Below, one piece after another: positions 41,484 to 50,600 of a stretch of DNA of 64,000 nt. This DNA is from Candidatus Rokuibacteriota bacterium (lineage in GTDB: Bacteria > Methylomirabilota > Methylomirabilia > Rokubacteriales > CSP1-6). Below the pieces are notes generated by a model. That model was not told the DNA's origin. It was given only the letters and a program-made list of their open reading frames with translations, and did no database searches. Location of the stretch: the NCBI GenBank assembly GCA_003221695.1, contig QHSX01000044.1:1-64000 (forward strand), given 5' to 3'. Numbering within the stretch: position 1 is the stretch's first letter; every line of letters starts with the position of its first letter. The position numbers were made by a program, and so were the translations under genes.

Positions 41484-41489
41484 GCGGGT

Positions 41490-41495
41490 ATTTTA
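41490..41495 (-). promoter_or_regulatory. -10 box of the bifunctional flavoprotein gene
   Basis: TAAAAT on the minus strand ends six bases before the GTG at 41483. A TAGAAT box on the plus strand (41499-41504) may drive the divergent TPR gene, so promoters point both ways here. Confidence 0.45.
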
Positions 41496-41559
41496 GGCTA
41501 GAATCCCGTCAGGGCTTCCCACCGAACGCGCGCGTCAACCTTCACCCGGAGGACGAACC

Positions 41560-43140
41560 ATGACCGTCCGAAGCTTTCCTCTCACCCTCGCCGTGCTACT
41601 GGCGCTCGGCGGGGGCGCCGCCGCCGCCCAGGACAAGGTCGGCACGGTCCACTTCCCGACGTCGTGCAGCGCGCCGGTCCAGGGGGAGTTCGAGCGCGCC
41701 GTGGCCATGCTCCACTCCTTCTGGTTCTCCGCCTCCACCGCCGCGTTCGCGGCGGTCGCCCAGAGCGACCCGGGTTGCGCCATGGCGCACTGGGGCGTGG
41801 CCATGAACCTCCTCGGCAATCCCTTCGGCTGGCCGCCATCGCCGAAGGCGCTCGCCGACGGCTGGGCGGCCGTCGAGCGCGCGAAGGCCGCGGGCGCCAA
41901 GACCCAGCGCGAGCGTGACTACATCGCGGCGATCGAGACCTTCTATAAAGACGCCGACACCGTGGAGCACCGGACTCGCGCGCTCGCCTACCGGCAGGCG
42001 ATGGAGCAGCTCGCGGCGCGCTACCCGGACGATCGTGAGGCGGCGGTCTTCTACGCCCTGGCGCTCAACGCGACGGCGCTCCCGACGGACAAGACGTATG
42101 CCGATCAGCTCAGGGCCGCGGGGATCCTCGAGAAGGTGTTCGCCGCGGAGCCGCAGCACCCGGGCGTCGCGCATTACCTGATCCACAGCTACGACTACCC
42201 GCCGATCGCCGAGAAGGGGCTCACCGCCGCGCGGCGTTACGCCTCGATCGCGCCGGCGGCGCCGCATGCGCTCCACATGCCGTCGCACATCTTCACGCGG
42301 CGGGGCTACTGGGGGGAGTCCATCGAGGCCAACCGCGCCTCCATCAGCGCCATCAGCAGCCACTTCGACCAGCTCCACGCGCTCGACTACCTCGCGTACG
42401 CCTATCTCCAGACGGCGCAGGACGGGGCGGCCAAGCGCGTGGTCGATCAGGTGAGCGAGCTCCCCAAGGTCAACGTCGAGCACTTCGTCACCGGCTTCGC
42501 GCTCGCGACGATCCCGTCGCGTTACGCGCTTGAGCGGGGTCGCTGGTCGGAGGCCGCGGGGCTCGCGCTCTTCGGCAAGGAGTTCCCGTGGGGTCGCTTC
42601 CCGCAGTCCGAGGCGCAGCTCGTCTTCGCACGCGCGCTCGGCGCCGCGCGGAGCGGCGACGTCGCGGCCACCCGGCGGGACATCGACCGCCTCGCCGCGC
42701 TGCGCGACGCGCTCGCCGCGGCGAAGGTCGGCTATTGGGCCGAGCAGGTCGACATCCAGCACGCGGTTGCGTCCGCCTGGATGGCGCGCGCCGAGGGGAA
42801 GAAGGACGAGGCGCTCGCGCTCCTCAGGGCCGCCGCCGACCGCGAGGGCGCGACCGAGAAGCACCCGGTGACCCCGGGTCCGCTCGCGCCGGCGCGCGAG
42901 CTCCTCGCCGAGATGCTCCTGGAGGCGGGCGAGCCGGGCCAGGCGCTGCAGGAATTCGAGGCGTCGATGCGCGTCGAGCCGAACCGTTTCAGGGGGCTCG
43001 CCGGCGCGGCGCGGGCCGCGAACCTCGCGGGCGATCGGACCAAGGCGCGAGCCTACTACTCCGAGCTCCTGGCGCTCGGCGAGAAGGCCGACGCCGAGCG
43101 ACCCGAGCTCCGCGAGGCAAGGGCGTTCCTCGGCAAGTAA
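41560..43140 (+). CDS. Exported TPR-repeat protein
   Basis: This 526-residue protein has a signal peptide (LTLAVLLALGGGAAAAQ). The mature part is all-helical with tetratricopeptide-like repeats. Segments such as FERAVAMLHSFWFSASTAAF, GVAHYLIHSYDYPPIAEKGL, and HALHMPSHIFTRRGYWGESI are conserved in a family of bacterial TPR proteins of unknown function. The last TPR-like stretch (GQALQEFEASMRVEPNRFRG) is clear. It lies in the periplasm or outside the cell and probably acts as a scaffold. A GGAGGACG ribosome-binding site precedes the ATG. It is followed by a Tat-exported MBL protein and a DUF1059 protein on the same strand. Confidence 0.82.
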   Translation: MTVRSFPLTLAVLLALGGGAAAAQDKVGTVHFPTSCSAPVQGEFERAVAMLHSFWFSASTAAFAAVAQSDPGCAMAHWGVAMNLLGNPFGWPPSPKALADGWAAVERAKAAGAKTQRERDYIAAIETFYKDADTVEHRTRALAYRQAMEQLAARYPDDREAAVFYALALNATALPTDKTYADQLRAAGILEKVFAAEPQHPGVAHYLIHSYDYPPIAEKGLTAARRYASIAPAAPHALHMPSHIFTRRGYWGESIEANRASISAISSHFDQLHALDYLAYAYLQTAQDGAAKRVVDQVSELPKVNVEHFVTGFALATIPSRYALERGRWSEAAGLALFGKEFPWGRFPQSEAQLVFARALGAARSGDVAATRRDIDRLAALRDALAAAKVGYWAEQVDIQHAVASAWMARAEGKKDEALALLRAAADREGATEKHPVTPGPLAPARELLAEMLLEAGEPGQALQEFEASMRVEPNRFRGLAGAARAANLAGDRTKARAYYSELLALGEKADAERPELREARAFLGK

Positions 43141-43160
43141 CCCCGAACCGGGAGAGAGCC

Positions 43161-44267
43161 ATGAAGAGACGCGAATTCCTCAAGCTCGGAGCCGTCGCCA
43201 CCGGGACGTTCGCCGTCCTCGGCACGCTGCGTGTGGGCAGCCGGGCGGTGTCGGCCCAGAGCGGAGCGGTCCCGGCCGTGGACCGTCTCGTGATGACCAA
43301 CGTCGTGGACAACGTGTACGACGTCTTTGCGAAGGGCGGGAAGCTCGACACGATCAGCGTGCAGCGGACTCCGCTGGAGCGTGACGACACGCTGCTTGCC
43401 GAGCACGGGCTTGCCTATCACCTCGAGTCCCTCCGGGGCTCCGACCGCCGGGAGATCCTGCTCGACTTCAGTCTCACGGAGCGGAACCTCCTCAACAACT
43501 ACGCGGTCCTCAAGGTCGATCCGAGTAGGGCGGACGCGCTGATCCTGAGTCACGGCCACCGCGATCATTATGGCGCCCTCCCCGCCCTCGCACACCTCGC
43601 GCACGGCAAGCTCCGGCCCGGCCTCACCCTGCATGCGGGCGGCGAGGACACCTTCTGCCATCGAGTCGTCGTCACCCCGGTCGGCACCGTGGACGGGGGC
43701 CAGCTCGACCGCGGAGCGCTGGAGGCGCAGGGGCTCAGGGTGGTCCTCTCGAAGGACCCGACGGTCATCGCCGGCCACGCCTTCACGTCGGGCCAGATCC
43801 CGCGGCTGACCGACTTCGAGCGGCCGCCGGCAGCCGCGCGCCTCGAGGCAGGACCGATGGGCTCCGCGTGCTCGGTAACACACTTCGGCGCGACCAAGGT
43901 CGAGGCCAAGCCGGGCGAGCTCGTGTCGGACACCTTCCAGGGCGAGCACGCCACCGCCTACCACGTCAAAGACCGCGGGCTCGTGGTCATCACGTCGTGC
44001 GGTCACGCCGGCGTGATCAACTCTGTCCATCAGGCCCAAAAGGCGAGCGGCGTTTCCAAGGTCCACGCGATCGTGGGCGGCTTCCATCTGGCGCCCGCCC
44101 CCGACGAGATCGTCGCGAAGACCGTCGAGGCGTTCAGGGCGATCGACCCCGACTACATCATCCCGATGCACTGCACGGGGTTCAACACGATCGTGGCCGT
44201 GCACCACGCGATGCCGAAGAAGCTCGTCATGCCGTCCACCGGCACGCGCGTGATCTTCGGCGCCTAG
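43161..44267 (+). CDS. Tat-exported metallo-beta-lactamase-fold hydrolase
   Basis: This 368-residue protein starts with a twin-arginine signal (MKRREFLKLGAVATG with an AVSAQ cleavage site). The mature part has the metal motif ILSHGHRDHYGALP near residue 135, a late SCGHAGVINSV segment, and IVGGFHLAP. This arrangement matches the group of MBL proteins related to the archaeal dihydropterin-aminobenzene-phosphate synthase family (MptA/RFAP-synthase-like naming), although the true substrate in bacteria is unknown. It sits between the TPR gene and a DUF1059 gene, each with its own ribosome-binding site, likely one operon. Confidence 0.87.
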   Translation: MKRREFLKLGAVATGTFAVLGTLRVGSRAVSAQSGAVPAVDRLVMTNVVDNVYDVFAKGGKLDTISVQRTPLERDDTLLAEHGLAYHLESLRGSDRREILLDFSLTERNLLNNYAVLKVDPSRADALILSHGHRDHYGALPALAHLAHGKLRPGLTLHAGGEDTFCHRVVVTPVGTVDGGQLDRGALEAQGLRVVLSKDPTVIAGHAFTSGQIPRLTDFERPPAAARLEAGPMGSACSVTHFGATKVEAKPGELVSDTFQGEHATAYHVKDRGLVVITSCGHAGVINSVHQAQKASGVSKVHAIVGGFHLAPAPDEIVAKTVEAFRAIDPDYIIPMHCTGFNTIVAVHHAMPKKLVMPSTGTRVIFGA

Positions 44268-44299
44268 CGCAGTACACCCCAACCAAGGAGGCTGGCGCC

Positions 44300-44476
44300 A
44301 TGGCCAAGGTGCTTCGTTGTGGCGATCTAATGCCGGGCTGCAACTTCGTCGCCGAGGGGAAGGACGTCGCAGATGTGATGGCGAAGGGCGTGGAGCACGC
44401 CAAGAAGGCGCACGGGCTGTCTCAGATCCCGCCCGACCTCGCGAAGAAGGTCCAGGCGGCGATCAAGGACAAGTAG
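44300..44476 (+). CDS. DUF1059 domain small protein
   Basis: This 58-residue protein is a complete DUF1059 domain: MAKVLRCGDLMPGCNFVAEG, then DVMAKGVEHAKKAHGL and a PPDLAKKVQAAIKDK tail. The two cysteines (C7 and C14) are a family feature and may bind metal. The function is unknown. The AAGGAGG ribosome-binding site is ideal. It is the third gene after the TPR and MBL genes and is probably expressed with them. It has no export signal, in contrast to both neighbours. Confidence 0.9.
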   Translation: MAKVLRCGDLMPGCNFVAEGKDVADVMAKGVEHAKKAHGLSQIPPDLAKKVQAAIKDK

Positions 44477-44511
44477 CGGGGGGTTCGGTTACAGTCGCCA
44501 GTTCCCTGGCG

Positions 44512-45333
44512 TTACGTCTGCTCCTTGTCTGGGGAGCCAAGCTCGCTCGATCGGCTCAGGTCGAGCATCTCGGGCAGATGCTGAGCCCCGTCGGTCAGCT
44601 CGATTTGGGTGACAAGTTTCATCCGAGTGACGATCTCCTGAATCCGCGAAAGGGCCTCCAGGATCTCGTCAGTACGCTCACGCCCATTCGCGTCCGCCTT
44701 GTCGGCCAGGAGGCAGGTATGTCCCATGGCGGCCGCCAGCGGGTTGTTGATCTCGTGCGCGGCCGCGGCGGCGAGGCCGGCGACGTACCGGAGGATGTCT
44801 CGTCTCCGGCCGGCCGCTTCGGCCTCCTTGCGGTGCGTGATGTCACGGGCGATCAGCGACGCCCCGACGATCCTCCCGCGCGCGCCCCGGATCGGCGATA
44901 CCGTGACGGACACGTCGACGCGCCGCCCGTCCTTCCTTACCCCTACGGTCTCGCAGTGCTCGACCCGTTCACCGCATGCGACGCGCTTGAGGATCTTCGG
45001 CAGCTCGTCCGCCGGGATCGTGGTCCCGATTGGCCACCGCCCGATGACCTCGCGGGCCGAGTACCCGTAGAGCCGCTCGGCGCCTGCGTTCCAGCTCGTG
45101 ATTATGCCGTCGAGTGTCTCGCCGATGATCGCGTCGTCCGAGGACTCCACGATCGAAGCGGCCAAGGCCAGCGCCGCTTCGGCCCGGCGCTCCTCGACGA
45201 CGGGGCCAGCGGCAGCGCCATTGTTGCCACCGTTCCCATGAAGGTCTGCAGCAGCAGGAGCGAGTCCTTGTGGGTCTGGACCCTTCGTGCGGGAGACCCC
45301 CACACCGTTCCGTTGCGCCGTGAGTCGCGCCAT
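44512..45333 (-). CDS. PAS-HisKA protein lacking an ATPase domain
   Basis: This 273-residue protein has a PAS sensor domain (residues ~55-170: IVESSDDAIIGETLDGIITS, AERLYGYSAREVIG) with a PAC-type end. A histidine-kinase dimerisation/phosphoacceptor helix follows, with the H-box AAAHEINNPLAAAMGH. It stops soon after the second helix, and no HATPase_c N-, G1- or G2-box follows in any frame. It may be a truncated kinase, or a partner that is phosphorylated by, or dimerises with, another kinase. The N-terminal ~45 residues look unstructured. It lies downstream of a Crp/Fnr gene on the same strand with a 116-base gap that is A+T-rich. Confidence 0.8.
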   Translation of the reverse strand: MARLTAQRNGVGVSRTKGPDPQGLAPAAADLHGNGGNNGAAAGPVVEERRAEAALALAASIVESSDDAIIGETLDGIITSWNAGAERLYGYSAREVIGRWPIGTTIPADELPKILKRVACGERVEHCETVGVRKDGRRVDVSVTVSPIRGARGRIVGASLIARDITHRKEAEAAGRRRDILRYVAGLAAAAAHEINNPLAAAMGHTCLLADKADANGRERTDEILEALSRIQEIVTRMKLVTQIELTDGAQHLPEMLDLSRSSELGSPDKEQT

Positions 45334-45449
45334 GAAGTAAAGTGTGATCGATAGTAGGTCCTAATATCTGCTCACAATTGCTCACCCTTTGGTTATGCGG
45401 GAGCATGGTTTTGTTCGACAGCTACGACAGATAGCTAGTACTGGCGCCC

Positions 45450-46103
45450 CTAGTCGTGGAGGACGATACTCAGGAGGGAACTGTGAACGTGCAGGCCGCC
45501 ATTATAGTCAATGAGGCCCAGCTTCCGAAACTTGTTCATAAAGAAACTCACCCGCGACCGGGTTGTACCGACCATTTCGGCCAGTGTTTCCTGACTGATC
45601 CTGGGAACGACGAGCTCGTGTTGCCCTTCTTTGCCGAAGCGGGTCAGCAACAACAGAATCCGAGCCAGCCGTTTCTCACTGGAATTGAACAGCTGATCAA
45701 CCAAGTCCTCTTCGATCCGAGTATTACGGGACAGCAGGTACGACATGAAGAGCTCTGAGAATGCGCGTTCATCATGCAGCATCCGTATCATCGTTTCTTT
45801 CTTGATTCGAAGGATAGAGCACTCGGTCATCGAGGTCGCCGTGGCCATGCGAAGGGGCTGTCCCGCCAGGCCTCCTTCGCCAAAAAAATCGCCGCTCCCC
45901 AAGATTGCGACGACCGCTTCTTTCCCGCGCGCGGATAGGACCGTCAGCTTCACCTTACCCTTCTCAATGTAAAACACCGCGTCCGCGGGACTGCCCTGCG
46001 AGAAGATGGTGTGTTTCCTTCGGTACTCCTTAACGGTCTCTGCCCCACGGACTTTCGCAAGGTACGTCCCGAGAGCGAATGGCGCGGCCCTTTTCTGTGT
46101 CAT
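45450..46103 (-). CDS. Crp/Fnr-family transcription regulator
   Basis: This 217-residue regulator has a cyclic-nucleotide-binding-like domain (KEYRRKHTIFSQGSPADAVF, DFFGEGGLAGQPLR) and a C-terminal winged helix with ISQETLAEMVGTTRSRVSFF as the recognition region. It has no cysteine cluster for an Fe-S centre, so it is not an oxygen-sensing Fnr. The ligand is unknown. The ATG at 46103 has an AAGGGG ribosome-binding site; earlier starts at 46118 (ATG) and 46136 (GTG) are possible. The G+C content here (~50-55%) is visibly below the surrounding ~70%, which suggests recent transfer. Similar regulators are common in Rokubacteria-, Nitrospira- and Deltaproteobacteria-like genomes. Confidence 0.9.
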   Translation of the reverse strand: MTQKRAAPFALGTYLAKVRGAETVKEYRRKHTIFSQGSPADAVFYIEKGKVKLTVLSARGKEAVVAILGSGDFFGEGGLAGQPLRMATATSMTECSILRIKKETMIRMLHDERAFSELFMSYLLSRNTRIEEDLVDQLFNSSEKRLARILLLLTRFGKEGQHELVVPRISQETLAEMVGTTRSRVSFFMNKFRKLGLIDYNGGLHVHSSLLSIVLHD

Positions 46104-46192
46104 GAGTCGCCCCTTCATTCCGTCAGGGATTCTCACTGACCTATTGGTTGGTCACCGCGTTCTTCAAATCTAGCCCGGCGGCTCAGACGGAG

Positions 46193-47428
46193 TCAACAAG
46201 GTCGCGCGGCCGATGGGGCGCGCCTGAACCGGGCGAACAGGAACCGGAGCGCGAGCTCGAGCTTCCGCGCCCGCAGATCCTCCTCGCCCAGCGCGACGCG
46301 GGCGAGGAGCCGGCACAGGCGCCGGTCGGCCGCCGCGGCCCGGATGACCGTGTCCACGAGGGCGGGCCGCGCGAAGAGCCGGCGCTGGATCCTGAGCGAG
46401 TCGGCGAGCTCCCGGCCGATCTCCCGCCGCCACCGCGCCTCGTAGGACGCGAGGGCCGCCGCCCCACACGCGCCCCGCGCGAGCGCCTCGGCCGCGGTCT
46501 CGGCCGCGAGCCGGCCGGTCACCATCGCGTGGTAGATCCCCTCACCCGTGTAGCCGTTGACGAACCCCGCGGCGTCGCCGCAGACGAGGACGCGGTCGGC
46601 GTAGGTCCGCGCGAGGGGGCCGCCGAGCGGCAGCCGGTAGGCCTTGAAGTTCTTCGGATTCGAGTCGCCGGTGACGACGCCGCGGGCGCGCGCGTCCGCC
46701 AGGAAGCGCGCGTGATGGACGTAGGGCGCGCCGTCGAGCCGCTCCTTGAAGAAGGACAGGAGGAAGCCGACGCCCGCGTCCACGTGGTGACGCTTCGGGA
46801 AAACGTAGCCGTATCCCGGGTAGCCCTTGTAGCCGTAGGCGACGTAGATCGTGTCGGGATCCGCGGGGGCGAGCTCGGCGAGGTCGGTCTCCTCCATCGT
46901 GTCGATCGCCAGGGCGCCCAGGGAGAAGCCGTCGCCGAGTCCCGCCTGGCGCGCCACGACGCCGTTCACGCCGTCGGCTCCGATCACGATCCGCGCGGCG
47001 AAGACGCGCCCGTCCACGGCGCGCACGGCGACCCCATCGCGGGCGAAGCGGAGCTCGGTGACGCGCACGGCCTCGAGCACACGGGCGCCCACGGCGCGCG
47101 CCCGCGCCAGCAGCGCCGCGTCGAACTCCGTGCGCCGGAGCGTGAGATAGAAGGGCTCGTCCGACTCGGCGAGCACCGACGCCCCCGACGGGCCTTCCAT
47201 CCGCACCTTCCGGATCTCGTGGATCGTGACGGTGGTCCGGAGATAGTCCACGAGCTCGGGAAACCGCCGGTAGACGCCGTAGCGGATGCCGCCGCCGCAC
47301 GGCTTGTCGCGCGGGAACCGCTTCTTGTCGACAAGCAGCGTGGACACGCCACGCGCGGCGAGCGTCATCGCGGCCATGGCGCCGGCGGGACCGCCGCCGA
47401 CGACGACGACGTCGGCCCCGGGTCTCAC
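46193..47428 (-). CDS. Geranylgeranyl-reductase-family FAD oxidoreductase
   Basis: This 411-residue flavoprotein has the FAD-binding motif VVVVGGGPAGAMAAMTLA near residue 7, the DKKRFPRDKPCGGGI motif of the geranylgeranyl reductase family, and a late VLVCGDAAGFVNGYTGEGIY block. The family reduces isoprenoid double bonds (chlorophyll, menaquinone or archaeal lipids) or acts on other hydrophobic substrates. Which is not clear here. I chose the GTG at 47428, since it overlaps the stop of the small membrane gene (GTGA). A longer frame to 47458 is possible. The C-terminus is rich in arginine. Confidence 0.88.
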   Translation of the reverse strand: MRPGADVVVVGGGPAGAMAAMTLAARGVSTLLVDKKRFPRDKPCGGGIRYGVYRRFPELVDYLRTTVTIHEIRKVRMEGPSGASVLAESDEPFYLTLRRTEFDAALLARARAVGARVLEAVRVTELRFARDGVAVRAVDGRVFAARIVIGADGVNGVVARQAGLGDGFSLGALAIDTMEETDLAELAPADPDTIYVAYGYKGYPGYGYVFPKRHHVDAGVGFLLSFFKERLDGAPYVHHARFLADARARGVVTGDSNPKNFKAYRLPLGGPLARTYADRVLVCGDAAGFVNGYTGEGIYHAMVTGRLAAETAAEALARGACGAAALASYEARWRREIGRELADSLRIQRRLFARPALVDTVIRAAAADRRLCRLLARVALGEEDLRARKLELALRFLFARFRRAPSAARPC

Positions 47429-47625
47429 GGCGCGCGCTCCCGGCGCCACCCGCGCCACGCCAGCGCGGCCGCCGTCCCCTGCGAGAGGACGAGCCCCGAC
47501 ACCCAGATCACGGTCGCGAGCCCGACGCGGTGGGCGATACCCTCGGCGAAGTCTTCGACGACGTGCGGCACGATGAACGGCAGGCCGGCCAGGAAGACTC
47601 CGACCGTGGCCGCGCGCCGCGTCAT
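47425..47625 (-). CDS. Small two-helix membrane protein
   Basis: This 66-residue protein has two hydrophobic stretches (TVGVFLAGLPFIVPHVV and ATVIWVSGLVLSQGTAAALA) with a short acidic loop (EDFAEGIAHR) between, and a basic C-terminus. I do not recognise a family. Its stop overlaps the start of the geranylgeranyl-reductase-type gene, so the two are co-translated. It may anchor the reductase or its substrate at the membrane; this is inference from linkage only. Confidence 0.6.
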   Translation of the reverse strand: MTRRAATVGVFLAGLPFIVPHVVEDFAEGIAHRVGLATVIWVSGLVLSQGTAAALAWRGWRRERAP

Positions 47626-47671
47626 GCGCCTGGGGCTCCGTGCACGGGGACTATTCTAGGGCGCGGACGAG

Positions 47672-47677
47672 TACAAT
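47672..47677 (+). promoter_or_regulatory. -10 box of the lhr-like gene
   Basis: TACAAT ends six bases before the ATG at 47684, which suggests a leaderless mRNA. I see no good -35 match at the usual distance. Confidence 0.5.
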
Positions 47678-47683
47678 GCGCCC

Positions 47684-50600
47684 ATGCCCGAGTTCCTCCC
47701 GATCGTCCGCCGGTGGTTCGCGGAGACCTTCAGCGAGGCGACACGCCCGCAGCGCGAAGGCTGGGAGGCGATCGCCTCCCAACGCGACACCCTGATCGTC
47801 GCCCCGACGGGCTCGGGCAAGACGCTCGCCGCGTTCCTCTGGGCGCTCGACCACCTCCACCGCCTCGGGCTCGAGCAGCGGCTGGAGGACCGCGTGTACG
47901 TGGTCTACGTCTCACCGCTCCGCGCCCTGAACAACGACATCGAGAAGAACCTCCGCGCGCCGCTCGCAGGGATCCGGGCGAGAGCTGCGGCCGACGGGAT
48001 GAGGCTCCCCGAGGTGCGGGTGGCGGTCCGCACCGGCGACACCCTCGCTGCCGCGCGTCAGGCCATGACACGCCGACCGCCGCACATCCTGATCACCACG
48101 CCCGAGTCGCTCTACATCCTGCTCACGAGCGAGCGGTTCAGGCCGGCCCTCGCTCACGTACGCACGTTGATCATCGACGAGGTCCACGCCCTCATGGGCA
48201 ACAAGCGCGGCGCGCACCTCGCCCTCTCGCTCGAGCGGCTCGACGCCCTGGTCGAAGCGCAACGACCGGGAACGCGGCCCCAGCGTATCGGCTGCTCGGC
48301 CACGGTCAGCCCCCTCGACGCGACGCTCGACTTCCTGACGGGCGCCGGGGCGCGCGACCCGGTCGTCGTGGACGCCGGCTTCGCACGCGAGCTGGACCTC
48401 CGGGTGGTGGCGCCGGTAGACGACTTCCTCACCGCGACGAGCGACACGATCTGGGACGCGACGCTCCAGCTCGTCGCCGAGCTCGTCCTGGCCCACCAGA
48501 CGACCCTCGTATTCTGTCAGAGCCGGCGGGCAGCGGAGCGGATCGCGCGCGACCTGAACGACCGCATCGGGGACGGCAAGGTCGCCGCCCACCACGGCTC
48601 GCTCTCCCGCCGGGCCCGGCTCGAGGCCGAAAACCGCCTGAAGCAGGGCGAGCTCAAAGCGCTGGTCGCCACGTCGTCCCTGGAGCTCGGGATCGACGTC
48701 GGCGCGATCGACCTGGTCGTACAGCTCCAGTCGCCCCGGAACATCGCTGCGGCGCTTCAGCGCGTGGGCCGCGCGGGCCACCTCCTGACCCGCGTCTCCA
48801 AGGGGCGGATCGTCGTCACCCGGGGCGAGGAGTTGCTCGAGGCCGCCGCGGTCGTGCGCTCCATCCGTGCACGCGAGCTCGATCAGATCGCGGTGCCCGA
48901 GGCTCCGCTCGACGTCCTGGCGCAGCAGATCGTCGCCGCCGTCGCCGCCGAGTCGGTGAGTGTCGACACGCTCTGGCGTCGCTTCCGGAACGCCGCGCCG
49001 TACCGCACGCTCTCGCGCGAGGACTTCGTCGCGGTCGTGCGGGCGCTCGCCGAGCCGCTCCCCGCGGAGGTCAAGGGCGCGGCGCCGCGGATCCTCTGGG
49101 ACCGGGTGAACGACCGGCTCCATGCGCGGCGTGGCAGCCGCTTCCTCGCTCTCACTTCGGGCGGGACGATCCCCGACGCGGGGCTCTTCGATGTCTTCGT
49201 CGCCGAGACCGACCTCAAGGTCGGCACGCTCGACGAGGAGTTCGTCACCGAGAGCCTCCCGGGCGACGTCTTCCTCCTCGGGTCGCACGCCTGGCGGATC
49301 GTCAAGGTGCGCGCCGACCGTGTGCTCGTCGATGACGCTCAGGGCATGTCGCCGACGATCCCGTTCTGGAAGGGTGAGCACCCGTCCCGCTCGTGGGAGC
49401 TCGGCCTCGCCGTCGGCCGCCTCCGCCGCGACGCCGCCGACCGTCTGGACGCCGCAGATTTCGTGGACTGGGCAGAGCGCGAGTGCGGGCTCGATGCCCA
49501 CGCGGCGTCGGCGATGCGGCAGTGGCTCGTGAAGGCCGGCGAGGTCCTCGACGGCGTCCCCGACGACCAGGGCGTGGTCGTCGAGTCGTTCGCCGACGAG
49601 CTGGGCGGGCGCCACGCGATGATCCACTCCGTCTTCGGCATGCGGATCAACGGCGCCTGGGGCATGGCGCTCCGCGAGAAGCTCCGGCGCACCTTCGGCA
49701 CGGTCGCCGAGGCGAGCCACGTCGACGACGGCATCCTTCTCTCGTTCGCCCCGGGCCAGGTTCCGCCAGGACCCGAGCGGCTCGTGCGGCTCGTGGCGCC
49801 AGAGGAGGTCGACACGCTCCTGGGTACGGCACTCATCGGCTCACCACTCTTCGCGACCCGCTTCCGCCACGCGGCGGTGCGCGCCCTCTATATTCCGCGG
49901 ATGTTCCGGGGCGCGCGCACGCCCGCGTACCTCCAGCGCCTCAAGGCCGACGCGCTCCTCGAAGCGGTTGGCGGCCGGGCGGAGTTCCCGGTCGTGGCAG
50001 AGACCCTGCGCGAGTGCTTCAGCGACGCGTTCGACGTCCCGCGGCTCAGGCGCCTCCTCGAGCGGATCCACGACGGGGAGCTCTGGACGCGCCACGTCGA
50101 CACGCCGCTCCCCTCGCCCTTCGTGTACCCCCTCCTTCTCGCGTGGGACTGGGCGTACCTCGGCGCCGGCCACGCCGAGGAGCGCCGGAGCGACGCGGTC
50201 GTCATGCGGAAGGCCTGGAGCGTGAGCGCGGGCCCGTTGAGGCCGGAGATCGTCGCGACGGTGGAAGCGGAGCTCCAGAAGACCACGCCCGAGCGCCGGG
50301 CGCGCGACGCCAACGAGCTGGCCGCGATCCTCGACGACCTCGGCGATCTCACGGCGGCGGAGGTCGCCGAGCGCGCGCTCGGCGACGCCGACGAATTGGT
50401 CGCCTCGCTCCACGGCGAGCGCCGGGTCGTCCAGGTGGAACTCGCGAGCGGCCGCCGCGCGTGGATCGCCGCGTCCGACGCGCCCCTCTACGCTGCCGTC
50501 GCGACGCCCGAGGGGCTCGAGCGCGTGGCGCTCAGACTCACCCGGACGCGCGGCCCCGTGACCCCCGGGTGGCTCGCCGCGCGCTACGGCCTTCCGCCGG

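Noticed and set aside
44477..44511. A frameshifted HATPase_c domain downstream of the PAS-HisKA gene
   Set aside because: Only 35 bases separate it from the DUF1059 gene, and no N- or G-box is encoded in any frame there.
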